Assembly: GCA_022425445.1 (NCBI GenBank) | Contig: JAKMFM010000011.1 | Coordinates: 1 to 17,304, forward strand | DNA length: 17,304 nt | Direction: 5' to 3' | From: Planktomarina sp. | Lineage (GTDB): Bacteria > Pseudomonadota > Alphaproteobacteria > Rhodobacterales > Rhodobacteraceae | Part shown: positions 1-6,661 of the stretch, piece after piece | Numbering within the stretch: position 1 is the first letter of the stretch | Layout: each line of letters begins with the position of its first letter | Position numbers and translations under genes: made by a program | Notes under the pieces: model-generated | Seen by the model: the letters and a program-made list of their open reading frames with translations, nothing else | Told to the model about the DNA's origin: nothing | The model's database searches: none

Positions 1-1
1 G

Positions 2-307
2 GTCAACGTGGGCGAATTGAAGAGCCGCGGATATTACCAAGGTTCAAATGTCAGTTATAATTTGAAAAAATTGCTGGGCATGGGCTACATGCACCATGAA
101 CGGTGTCGGGCGGACCGGAGGTCGGTCCGCGTGAGATTAACGGATAAAGGGCAACATGTGCGAGAGCTTGTGCATGAATTGTTCGAGGGTCACGCCGATG
201 CGTTGCAATCGGAAGGCGTTTTGCACGGCACCGGAGTCGAGGATATAAATGAGGCGCTGCGGATGATGGAACAGTATTGGGGCAAGCAGATTCGGTTTAT
301 TTACTGA
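2..307 (+). CDS. MarR-family winged-helix regulator, LdtR-like (5' partial)
   Basis: This is the C-terminal part of a DNA-binding transcriptional regulator; the reading frame is open to the window edge, so the start lies outside. About 101 residues remain. The stretch KSRGYYQGSNVSYNLKKL followed by GY, a basic segment (RADRRSVRVRLTDKG) and a long C-terminal helix is the recognition helix, beta-wing and dimerisation helix of a MarR-type winged helix. The YYQGSNVSYN signature resembles the LdtR branch of MarR proteins found in alphaproteobacteria, where LdtR has been linked to cell-wall transpeptidase genes and stress response; that role is knowledge of the family and is not shown here. The gene converges on the DUF1194 gene and their ends overlap by 7 bases. 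Target genes cannot be inferred. Confidence 0.8.
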   Translation, partial: VNVGELKSRGYYQGSNVSYNLKKLLGMGYMHHERCRADRRSVRVRLTDKGQHVRELVHELFEGHADALQSEGVLHGTGVEDINEALRMMEQYWGKQIRFIY

Positions 308-1035
308 TCCAGTTGGCTGATGCTCAAAAACTCCAATTCGCGAATGAGTTTTCGGCGCATAGCGCGCTCATAATCTTCAAAACCGATCGCAACCTCGGAA
401 AACGCACCCGGTCCGGCCAGCACGCGATGCGCAAAATAGGCGGTCAATTCGGCAATGGACAGTTCCGCATGGGACATTCGGGAGGCGTCATCAACTCCGA
501 TGATCAACGCGTTGATGACAATGTCTCCGATCTTATCGGGGCTGTTGACGTGATGCGGCTCTGGACCAGTGTTGTTTTTCCCGTCGCCCGAAATGTCCAA
601 AGTGCGTTTCCAGCAGTCAGGTTGTTGGTTTAGAAACCCAACTCCGACTGCTATGGCTTGACCCAAAGCAGTGGTCGGTGGGGTTTGGCGCCGCGTGGTG
701 GCGCGCAGCATTTCGGACACAGCCTTCAGCCGCGATTGGCCTGTGATATCTGTCCAAGGGACGAGTACGCTCTGATAGTTCTGGCCGCTCCATTCAAAAA
801 CCAAAATCCGGACCGGTGCATCGGGCAGGCGCATCAGGCTGGCGCGGACATCGTCACTGACCAAGGCTGCGGCCAGACCCTGCAGTTGCAGTTGATATTC
901 GGCCTCATCAACAGAACCCGAAACATCTAGGCCCAAAGCCAAGGCCTGACGGCAGGCGGCGCCTGCGCCGTTGGAGCCCGTGACCCAAAGCGAAAAAGCA
1001 ACGGCCGCGACGGCTATGCAGAGACGACGGCTCAC
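301..1035 (-). CDS. DUF1194 secreted von Willebrand factor A-like protein
   Basis: A 244-residue protein of the DUF1194 family, whose biochemical role is unknown. It opens with Arg-Arg and a hydrophobic stretch (about residues 5-19) ending in small residues before Cys28. This is a signal peptide, so the protein is probably periplasmic or exported. The mature part begins with a VWA-type fold: LGLDVSGSVD gives the MIDAS metal-site DxSxS (Asp37, Ser39, Ser41), with PPTTALG near Thr121 and DISGDGKNN near Asp151 as the other expected metal-site loops. I chose the GTG at 1035 because GTGA overlaps the stop of the upstream glyoxalase gene, which points to translational coupling. A TTG one codon earlier is possible. 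The gene probably shares a transcript with gloA, although no functional link is evident. Confidence 0.85.
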   Translation of the reverse strand: MSRRLCIAVAAVAFSLWVTGSNGAGAACRQALALGLDVSGSVDEAEYQLQLQGLAAALVSDDVRASLMRLPDAPVRILVFEWSGQNYQSVLVPWTDITGQSRLKAVSEMLRATTRRQTPPTTALGQAIAVGVGFLNQQPDCWKRTLDISGDGKNNTGPEPHHVNSPDKIGDIVINALIIGVDDASRMSHAELSIAELTAYFAHRVLAGPGAFSEVAIGFEDYERAMRRKLIRELEFLSISQLDQ

Positions 1036-1460
1036 CAATGGCCGATGTTTTCCATACTCGCCCAGGGTTCGGCCAAAGGCAGGTTGTCACCTTCTTGCAA
1101 GAGCTCAATCGAGATATTGTCTGGACTGCGAACAAAAGCCATGCGACCCTCGCGCGGCGGACGATTTATGGTGATGCCATTGTCCATGAGATGTTGGCAG
1201 GTGGCATAAATATCTTTCACCTCATAGGCCAAATGTCCGAAATGCCGGCTGTCTGACGGCAGGCCTGCGTCACCATCCCAGTTGTAGGTTAATTCAACAG
1301 GACAGTCGGGTTGACCGAGAGGTGCCATGAAAACCAGGGTGAAACGTCCAGCGTCATTGTCCCAGCGGCGTGTTTCCTCTAACCCCAAGAGGCTAAAAAA
1401 AGCGACCGAGGCGTCTAAATCGGCCACGCGGACCATCGTATGTAAATATTTCATTTGCAT
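1032..1460 (-). CDS. gloA: Lactoylglutathione lyase (glyoxalase I), VOC family
   Basis: Glyoxalase I isomerises the hemithioacetal of methylglyoxal and glutathione to S-lactoylglutathione, the first step of cytosolic methylglyoxal detoxification. The 142-residue length and the two betaalphabetabetabeta halves fit the bacterial GloA/VOC family. The four metal ligands are visible by alignment with E. coli GloA: His7 (LHTMVRV), Glu56 (VELTYNW), His76 (GHLAYEV) and Glu119 (ISIELL). A second ATG two codons later (1454) matches the usual family start MKYLHT. An AAAGG sequence lies upstream of both, so either may be used. The gene is divergent from thyX and overlaps the following DUF1194 gene by four bases. 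Members with a different active-site preference exist in the VOC superfamily, but the NW after ELTY is typical of GloA. Confidence 0.9.
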   Translation of the reverse strand: MQMKYLHTMVRVADLDASVAFFSLLGLEETRRWDNDAGRFTLVFMAPLGQPDCPVELTYNWDGDAGLPSDSRHFGHLAYEVKDIYATCQHLMDNGITINRPPREGRMAFVRSPDNISIELLQEGDNLPLAEPWASMENIGHW

Positions 1461-1550
1461 TTGCCTTTATATAGTAGGTTCATCCTTCAGATTACTCCAT
1501 ATATAGTGTTAAGGGAATCGCTCAAGATGGGGTTAACTAAGGGGATAGTG
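1461..1550. promoter_or_regulatory. Divergent gloA/thyX promoter region
   Basis: These 90 bases separate the starts of gloA and thyX and must hold both promoters. For thyX, TATAGT at 1502-1507 is a reasonable -10 box, with only a weak -35 (TTCATC, 1479-1484). For gloA, TATATA-like sequence on the minus strand around 1465-1474 lies very close to the start codon. The assignments are tentative. Confidence 0.35.
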
Positions 1551-2459
1551 ATGCTGCTGACACCAGAACAACAAGAAGAAATTGACCAGCTGCGATCAAC
1601 TCCCCAGCTGACCCTGCGGGCTGTTGCGCCGGGTATGGAGGGTCATCTTTACCGAGCGAAGCCCGTTTTGGATCATGGGTTTGTGCGGGTTATCGACTAC
1701 ATGGGTGACGATGCCGCCATCTGCCAAGCCGCGCGGGTGAGCTACGGCAAGGGGACAAAATCCGTACAAAACGATGCGGGCCTTATTCGTTACTTGATGC
1801 GCCACTGGCACTCCACGCCTTTCGAGATGTGTGAAATCAAACTGCATGTGAAACTGCCAGTTTTTGTGGCGCGCCAATGGATTCGCCACCGCACTGCCAA
1901 TGTAAATGAATATTCTGCGCGCTATTCGATTTTGGATCGGGAGTTTTATATCCCAGAACCAGACTCTTTGGCCGCGCAATCGGTGGTGAATAACCAAGGC
2001 CGTGGTCAAGTGTTGCAAGGGGCTGAAGCCGCGCGTGTTTTGGAAATTTTGAAATCAGACAGCAACCGCGCCTATGATAATTATGAATCGATGATCTCGG
2101 ACGATGGGCAGGATGGTTTGGCCCGCGAATTGGCCCGCATGAACCTACCGGCCAATATTTACACCCAATGGTACTGGAAAGTTGATCTGCATAACCTGTT
2201 TCACTTCCTGCGTCTTCGGGCCGATTCCCATGCGCAATATGAAATCCGGGTCTATGCCGACGCGATTTGTGAGATGGTGCGCGACTGGGTGCCGGCTGCC
2301 TATGGTGCATTTGAGGATTATCGTTTGGGTGGCGCGGTGCTTTCTGCCAAATCGGTTGAATGTCTGAAGCGTATGCTCGCCGGCGAGCCGGTCACCCAAG
2401 AAGACTCAGGGATGAGCAAGGGTGAATGGCGAGAGTTTGAAGCGGTGATTGGTCGATAA
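1551..2459 (+). CDS. thyX: FAD-dependent thymidylate synthase ThyX
   Basis: ThyX makes dTMP from dUMP using methylenetetrahydrofolate as carbon donor and reduced FAD as hydride source, replacing ThyA. The diagnostic ThyX motif RHR-X7-S is present at residues 112-122 (Arg112, His113, Arg114, Ser122), within the segment RQWIRHRTANVNEYSARYS. The upstream helix HWHSTPFEMCE (residues 85-95) and the C-terminal WYWKVDLHNLFHFLRLR segment are also typical. The 302-residue length from the ATG at 1551 fits the longer alphaproteobacterial form. I chose this start because AAGGGG lies six bases before it. A GTG one codon earlier and an ATG at 1527 are in frame and cannot be excluded. The gene is followed by a short hairpin and stands alone in its orientation. 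Confidence 0.96.
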   Translation: MLLTPEQQEEIDQLRSTPQLTLRAVAPGMEGHLYRAKPVLDHGFVRVIDYMGDDAAICQAARVSYGKGTKSVQNDAGLIRYLMRHWHSTPFEMCEIKLHVKLPVFVARQWIRHRTANVNEYSARYSILDREFYIPEPDSLAAQSVVNNQGRGQVLQGAEAARVLEILKSDSNRAYDNYESMISDDGQDGLARELARMNLPANIYTQWYWKVDLHNLFHFLRLRADSHAQYEIRVYADAICEMVRDWVPAAYGAFEDYRLGGAVLSAKSVECLKRMLAGEPVTQEDSGMSKGEWREFEAVIGR

Positions 2460-2489
2460 TCCCTAAAGGTACGACACAAAAGCATTGCT

Positions 2490-2506
2490 GTTGGGCGAGG
2501 CCCAAC
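2490..2506. terminator. Hairpin after thyX
   Basis: GTTGGGC (2490-2496) and GCCCAAC (2500-2506) form a perfect 7-bp stem around a GAG loop, followed by ATTTTGG. It lies between the ends of thyX (+) and the cold-shock gene (-). It could stop transcription in either direction, although the U-tract is short. A second, weaker stem GCGGA/TCCGC occurs at 2513-2528. Confidence 0.5.
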
Positions 2507-2549
2507 ATTTTGGCGGATCACTGTCCGCTGAGACCGCTGCGCTGCGCGT

Positions 2550-2759
2550 TTATACGGCGCTGCTCAAGTCGCCAGCCATCTGGCGCCCATCGCGCCCCTC
2601 GACCAGCTCGTAGTTGATTTTTTGGTTGTCGGCCAAGCTTGTCATTCCAGCGCGCTCGACGGCTGAAATATGGACAAAAACGTCATTCCCTCCGCCTTCT
2701 GGTTCAATGAACCCGAAACCTTTTGTGGTGTTGAACCATTTTACTGTGCCCAAAGGCAT
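2550..2759 (-). CDS. CspA-family cold-shock protein
   Basis: A 69-residue single cold-shock domain protein, an RNA/single-stranded DNA chaperone of the cytoplasm. The five-stranded OB-fold is recognisable from GTVKWFN at the start, RNP1 KGFGFI (residues 13-18) and RNP2 VFVHIS (27-32), with the surface aromatics Trp8, Phe15, Phe17 and Phe28 in place. I chose the ATG at 2759 because it matches the family start and has GGGAG eight bases upstream. A longer frame reading from 2828 adds a non-homologous N-terminus and is probably untranslated leader. The gene is divergent from the ArsC-like gene. Cold-shock genes often carry a structured leader, and the upstream 148-base gap contains one small hairpin. 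Whether this copy is cold-induced cannot be told. Confidence 0.95.
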   Translation of the reverse strand: MPLGTVKWFNTTKGFGFIEPEGGGNDVFVHISAVERAGMTSLADNQKINYELVEGRDGRQMAGDLSSAV

Positions 2760-2787
2760 ATCACATTCTCCCAAGTCATACCTGCAC

Positions 2788-2805
2788 GCCCGAAGAGTTG
2801 CGGGC
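2788..2805 (-). other. Small hairpin in the cold-shock gene leader
   Basis: GCCCG (2788-2792) and CGGGC (2801-2805) can pair across an 8-base loop about 30 bases upstream of the cold-shock start codon, in its probable untranslated leader. Only the pairing is seen; a regulatory role is a guess. Confidence 0.25.
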
Positions 2806-2907
2806 GGCATCACGCATCCGTATGGCAAAAATTCTTACAAATTTTCTGTTTTCCAGATGCCATGGGTCTACAATTATGCGAATAAAAATAAAATCAAGGG
2901 AAATTTT

Positions 2908-3240
2908 ATGCAATTTTATGGATTAAAAGCCTGCGACAGCTGTCGCAAAGCAAGAAAAGCGCTGCAAAATCAGCAGGTCGAATATATTGATGTGCGCGAA
3001 GGGTATGTGCCTGATGCCGTGCTTCAAGCGGCCCTAGAAAAGTTTGGGGATGCGCTGTTGAACCGTGCCTCGACCACATGGCGCGGCTTAGACGAGGTTG
3101 CGCGTGCCGGTGATCCGCTGGCGCTTCTCAAGGCGCATCCTACGCTTATGAAGCGCCCATTGATTGTCCGCGATGAAGGCATGACGCTAGGTTGGAAGCC
3201 TGATGTGGCGGCCTATTATGCGGCCCTGCCTGAGGCATAG
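2908..3240 (+). CDS. ArsC/Spx/YffB-family thioredoxin-fold protein
   Basis: A 110-residue cytoplasmic protein of the ArsC-like family (arsenate reductase C-terminal-like, including YffB and Spx). The thioredoxin-like fold starts MQFYGLKACDSCRKARKAL, with a CxxC pair at Cys9 and Cys12. YEYIDVRE-like second-strand sequence and the typical KRPLIV segment late in the protein follow. YffB-type members usually have a single Cys in this loop, so the second Cys here is worth noting. Substrate is uncertain: members include true arsenate reductases, glutathione-dependent reductases and the RNA-polymerase-binding Spx. No arsenic resistance genes are nearby, so I do not call it arsC. AAGGG seven bases before the ATG at 2908 supports the start; a TACAAT box at 2869-2874 may be its -10. 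Confidence 0.85.
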   Translation: MQFYGLKACDSCRKARKALQNQQVEYIDVREGYVPDAVLQAALEKFGDALLNRASTTWRGLDEVARAGDPLALLKAHPTLMKRPLIVRDEGMTLGWKPDVAAYYAALPEA

Positions 3241-3242
3241 CC

Positions 3243-3262
3243 GCCCGATGCGATAATCGGGC
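3243..3262. terminator. Hairpin between convergent ArsC-like gene and thrS
   Basis: GCCCGAT (3243-3249) pairs perfectly with ATCGGGC (3256-3262) around a 6-base loop, three bases after the ArsC-like stop codon and in the convergent gap with thrS. There is no T-run on either side, so an intrinsic terminator is plausible but not certain. The arms recur in the hairpin at 12857-12880. Confidence 0.5.
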
Positions 3263-3291
3263 AAGCTCTCGTTACATAAAAGGCCTGGATC

Positions 3292-5238
3292 TTATAGCAA
3301 ATCCGGTGGGGTGGACTCTGTTTTGAGCTCTGCCACCACTTGATCGAGCGCCACAACCTCACTGTTTTTGCTGCCTAAGCGGCGCATCGAGAGTGTGCGC
3401 TCAGCCACCTCTTTCATTCCCACGGCGAGGATCACGGGCACTTTGGCCACAGAATGTTCACGCACTTTGTAATTTATTTTTTCATTGCGAGTGTCTGCTT
3501 CGGCCCGAATGCCCACGGCGCGCAAGGCAGCAACCGCCTCATGAACAAATTCATCCGCATCCGACACAATGGAAGCCACCACCACCTGGCGCGGCGCCAA
3601 CCAAAGTGGCAAGCGACCTGCATGTTCTTCGATCAATATTCCGATGAACCGTTCAAATGATCCCAAACAAGCGCGATGCAGCATCACGGGCCTATGTTTG
3701 TTGCCGTCCTCGCCGATATAGCTCGCGTCCAAGCGTTCAGGTAGAACAAAATCTACCTGGTGGGTGCCACATTGCCAATCGCGGCCGATGGCGTCTGTCA
3801 AAACAAACTCCAATTTTGGGCCATAGAATGCACCCTCGCCAGGGTTCATCTCCGGTTCAATGCCGGCTTTGCGTGTCGCGGCCAGAAGGGCAGATTCCGC
3901 GCGATCCCAGACCTCATCAGAACCAGAGCGCTTTTCTGGTCGATCGCTGAATTTCACGCGAAAGGATTCAAAGCCAAGATCTTTGTAAACGGAGTTTAGA
4001 TAAGCGATATAGAGCGCCGTCTCTTCTTCGATTTGATCTTCACGGCAGAAAATATGCCCATCGTCTTGGGTAAAGCCGCGCACCCGCATGATGCCATGAA
4101 GTGCGCCTGATGGCTCATAGCGTGCGCAGCTGCCAAACTCAGCCATGCGAAGAGGCAGATCGCGGTATGATTTTAAACCTTGGTTGAAAATCTGAACATG
4201 GCAGGGGCAGTTCATCGGCTTGAGCGCATTGACAGCCTTTTCGCGGGCATGGTCTTCATCCACCTCGACGATGAACATATTTTCTTGATACTTGTCCCAA
4301 TGGCCAGAGGCCACCCAGAGCTTGCGATCCACGACCTGCGGAGTGTTGACTTCAACATATCCGCCTGCACGCTGTTTGCGGCGCATGTAGTCTTGGAGTT
4401 CGGTATAGATGGTCCAGCCGTTTGGATGCCAAAAGACCTGCCCGGGGGCCTCTTCTTGCATATGGTACAAATCCATTTCACGGCCCAGCTTGCGGTGGTC
4501 GCGTTTTGCCGCTTCTTCCAGCATATGCAGATGGGCTTTGAGCTTTTCCTTGTTGGAAAATGCTACACCGTAGATCCGTTGCAGCATCGCTCTATTGCTG
4601 TCGCCACGCCAATAGGCGCCGGCCACGTTCATCAATTTGAAACCATCTGCGGGCACTTGCCCAGTGTGTTGCAAATGCGGCCCACGGCAAAGGTCTTGCC
4701 AATCACCATGCCAATACATCCGCAGCGGTTCGTCGCCAGGGATGGCGTCGATCAGCTCGACCTTATAGGGTTCTACAGCATCGGTGTAATGTTGCACCGC
4801 ACGGGCACGGTCCCATACTTCGGTGCGGACTTCATCGCGCTTGTTAATGATTTCTTTCATTTTTTTTTCGATCACGCCCAAGTCTTCTGGGGTAAAAGGT
4901 TCTTTGCGATCAAAATCATAATACCAGCCATCTTTGATGACTGGACCTATAGTGACCTGAACATCGGGCCAAATCTCTTGAACCGCACGGGCCATGATAT
5001 GGGCCAAATCATGGCGGATCAGCTCATTGGCTTGCGCCTCATCTTGCATGGTGTGAATAGCGATCGTGGCGTCGGTATCAATTGGCCAAGCCAGATCAAA
5101 ATGTGCGCTATTCACTGTTGCGGAAATGGCTTTCTTCGCCAAAGAACTGGCGATATCAGCCGCCACTTCGGCGGCCGTGATGCCAGCCTCATAATGACGG
5201 ATTGAATTGTCAGGAAGGGTGAGTGAGACTTGGGCCAT
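3292..5238 (-). CDS. thrS: Threonine--tRNA ligase
   Basis: Threonyl-tRNA synthetase charges tRNA-Thr in the cytoplasm and edits mis-attached serine. The 648-residue protein has the full domain order: TGS domain (about 1-63), editing domain with HDLAH (His76, His80) and CRGPH (Cys184, His188), class II catalytic core, and C-terminal anticodon-binding domain (from about 548). The catalytic zinc ligands line up with E. coli ThrS as Cys344, His395 and His521. Motif 2 is FGSCARYEPSG, and the motif 3 region includes HRACLGSFERF. The loop after the zinc ligand reads CPCH where E. coli has CPGH. The ATG at 5238 has GAGGAG eight bases upstream; a GTG at 5247 overlaps that ribosome site and is unlikely. 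The gene is divergent from the ABHD10-like hydrolase. Confidence 0.98.
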   Translation of the reverse strand: MAQVSLTLPDNSIRHYEAGITAAEVAADIASSLAKKAISATVNSAHFDLAWPIDTDATIAIHTMQDEAQANELIRHDLAHIMARAVQEIWPDVQVTIGPVIKDGWYYDFDRKEPFTPEDLGVIEKKMKEIINKRDEVRTEVWDRARAVQHYTDAVEPYKVELIDAIPGDEPLRMYWHGDWQDLCRGPHLQHTGQVPADGFKLMNVAGAYWRGDSNRAMLQRIYGVAFSNKEKLKAHLHMLEEAAKRDHRKLGREMDLYHMQEEAPGQVFWHPNGWTIYTELQDYMRRKQRAGGYVEVNTPQVVDRKLWVASGHWDKYQENMFIVEVDEDHAREKAVNALKPMNCPCHVQIFNQGLKSYRDLPLRMAEFGSCARYEPSGALHGIMRVRGFTQDDGHIFCREDQIEEETALYIAYLNSVYKDLGFESFRVKFSDRPEKRSGSDEVWDRAESALLAATRKAGIEPEMNPGEGAFYGPKLEFVLTDAIGRDWQCGTHQVDFVLPERLDASYIGEDGNKHRPVMLHRACLGSFERFIGILIEEHAGRLPLWLAPRQVVVASIVSDADEFVHEAVAALRAVGIRAEADTRNEKINYKVREHSVAKVPVILAVGMKEVAERTLSMRRLGSKNSEVVALDQVVAELKTESTPPDLL

Positions 5239-5303
5239 CAGGGGCACTCCTCGTCAGTTTGGCGCCCACGGAACGCCCGGTTGCGGGTATTTGGTTCGGC
5301 AGT

Positions 5304-5332
5304 TGTTTGGCGGTTTTGAATTTGACTGTCAA
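5304..5332 (-). promoter_or_regulatory. Candidate thrS promoter
   Basis: On the minus strand a perfect -35 box TTGACA (5332-5327) is followed after 17 bases by CAAACA (5309-5304), a poor -10. It lies 66 or more bases upstream of the thrS start, within the 221-base divergent gap. The -35 is convincing on its own, but the pair is weak. Confidence 0.3.
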
Positions 5333-5408
5333 CCGCTCAAGCGGCGTGGCGCTTTGCGGCCATTATGACACAGGGCAGCTGTTGGATCTGCCAAGGCGTG
5401 AAATATCA

Positions 5409-5436
5409 TTGTCAGGATCCTTTGGGCGGATAAAAT
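5409..5436 (+). promoter_or_regulatory. Promoter of the ABHD10-like hydrolase operon
   Basis: TTGTCA (5409-5414) and TAAAAT (5431-5436) are separated by 16 bases, each one mismatch from the sigma-70 consensus. A transcript starting near 5443 would have a short leader carrying the GGGGA ribosome site before the ATG at 5460. Confidence 0.6.
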
Positions 5437-5459
5437 TCAGCTCAAACATGGGGAAGCGC

Positions 5460-6209
5460 ATGAAATTTTTAACAACCGATGCGGGCCGTCGGATTGCCTA
5501 TGTGCAGAGCAAGGGCATTGGGCCAGGAGTGGTATTTTTGGGCGGGTTTATGTCCGACATGACAGGCACCAAGGCGCTGCATTTGGAGGCTTGGTGCAAG
5601 GCGGAAGGCCGTGGATTTCTGCGGTTTGACTATTCGGGACACGGCGCGTCTTCGGAGGCTTTCACGGATGGATGTATTGGCGATTGGGCGGAAGATGCGC
5701 AGGCGGCAATTTGTGAGCTGACGCGAGGTCCGCAAATTTTGGTTGGCTCGTCGATGGGGGGCTGGATCTCCCTTTTGATGACGAAACGAATTCCAGAACG
5801 TATCGCGGGGCTTGTGACGGTTGCTGCCGCTCCAGATTTTACGGAAGATGGGTTTTGGGCGAGTTTCAATGCGGATACGCGCAAGTTTTTGATACAAGAG
5901 GGGCAGGTGAATATCCCCTCGGATTATGGCGATCCCTATCCAATCACCAAACGCCTTATAGAGGACGGTCGATCACATCTTGTGCTGCGAAGCCCGTTGC
6001 ATTTGCCTTTCCCGACGCGGTTTTTGCAAGGGGATGAGGATGAGGAGGTCTCTGTTGACCTGGCTCACCGCCTTTTTGCGCTTGCGACTGGCGATGATAT
6101 ACAGCTGCGCCTGCTCAAGGGCGGGGATCACCGGTTTTCATCTCCGCGCGCGTTGGCCTTGACCCAAAAGGCTATTACGGATGTGATGGGTGTGATTGAA
6201 GCGCAATAA
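5460..6209 (+). CDS. Alpha/beta hydrolase, ABHD10-like
   Basis: A 249-residue cytoplasmic serine hydrolase. The sequence from GTKALHLEAWCK through FLRFDYSGHGASS to GPQILVGSSMGGW closely recalls animal ABHD10, a mitochondrial thioesterase/esterase reported to remove S-acyl groups and acyl-glucuronides. The triad is visible: Ser98 in GSSMG (96-100), Asp194 in GDEDEEV, and His224 in GGDHRFS. No signal peptide or membrane segment is seen. I chose the ATG at 5460 because GGGGA precedes it by five bases and the protein then starts at the first core strand; an ATG at 5448 is in frame. It is followed after 17 bases by the YciI gene and has its own promoter. The bacterial substrate is unknown; a general thioester or carboxylester hydrolase is the safest reading. 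Confidence 0.88.
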   Translation: MKFLTTDAGRRIAYVQSKGIGPGVVFLGGFMSDMTGTKALHLEAWCKAEGRGFLRFDYSGHGASSEAFTDGCIGDWAEDAQAAICELTRGPQILVGSSMGGWISLLMTKRIPERIAGLVTVAAAPDFTEDGFWASFNADTRKFLIQEGQVNIPSDYGDPYPITKRLIEDGRSHLVLRSPLHLPFPTRFLQGDEDEEVSVDLAHRLFALATGDDIQLRLLKGGDHRFSSPRALALTQKAITDVMGVIEAQ

Positions 6210-6226
6210 TTTTAGGAGATCAGCAC

Positions 6227-6535
6227 ATGGCACAATTTTTGTTAACCTATTTAGAGCAACCGCAGATGAAATCGCCAGAAGATGGTCAGGCGCATATGGG
6301 AAAATGGATGGGCTGGTTGGCCAGTCTGGGAGAGGCTGTGGTCTATCCCGCTTCCCCGGTTAAATGCTCCAAGGTGGTTGGTCCGAATGGAGTCAGCGAT
6401 GAACCCGTAGCCATCACGGGGTTCTTAATTGTTGAGGCCGATGATATGGAAGCGGCTGTGAAAATCGCGCAGGCTGATCCCTTTTCAGGTCATGCCAAAA
6501 TGGCCGTTTCAGAGTTGATGGTCATGGGCGGTTGA
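6227..6535 (+). CDS. YciI-family protein (YCII-related domain)
   Basis: A 102-residue protein with the ferredoxin-like YCII-related fold. It shows a first strand (AQFLLTYLE), a helix ending HMGKWMGWLASLGE, a central strand with TGFLIVEADDMEAAVKIAQADPF, and the final VSELMVM strand. The segment EADDMEAAVKIAQADPF is the most typical signature. The function of most family members is unknown; a few are small dehydrochlorinase-like or chorismate-cleaving domains, and nothing here points to either. AGGAG eight bases upstream supports the start. It sits 17 bases after the ABHD10-like gene and is closed by a hairpin with a T-run, so the two form a two-gene unit. Confidence 0.88.
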   Translation: MAQFLLTYLEQPQMKSPEDGQAHMGKWMGWLASLGEAVVYPASPVKCSKVVGPNGVSDEPVAITGFLIVEADDMEAAVKIAQADPFSGHAKMAVSELMVMGG

Positions 6536-6546
6536 AATCTATTTTG

Positions 6547-6586
6547 TCGCACGCGCACACCGCATGTGTTGTGCGAAGATCTTTTT
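6547..6586 (+). terminator. Intrinsic terminator of the hydrolase-yciI unit
   Basis: TCGCAC (6547-6552) pairs with GTGCGA (6571-6576), with an inner ACAC/GTGT stem (6557-6560 / 6566-6569), followed shortly by TTTTT at 6582-6586. The internal loop makes it imperfect, but its place just after the yciI stop fits. Confidence 0.55.
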
Positions 6587-6661
6587 AAGATTTGGCACTA
6601 TTAAGGTTAACTCTGCACGCGAGAACTTGGCAAACGGTTCAATAATTGCCAGTAATACAAC

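Noticed and set aside
4860..4868. Run of nine T (nine A in the thrS coding strand) as a slippage or phase-variation site
   Set aside because: It encodes Lys-Lys-Met in a lysine-rich helix of an essential gene, the frame is intact, and no alternative product is apparent.
4180..5205. A 341-codon open frame on the plus strand inside thrS
   Set aside because: It is antisense to a fully conserved thrS, has no recognisable family or ribosome site, and follows from codon bias on the coding strand.
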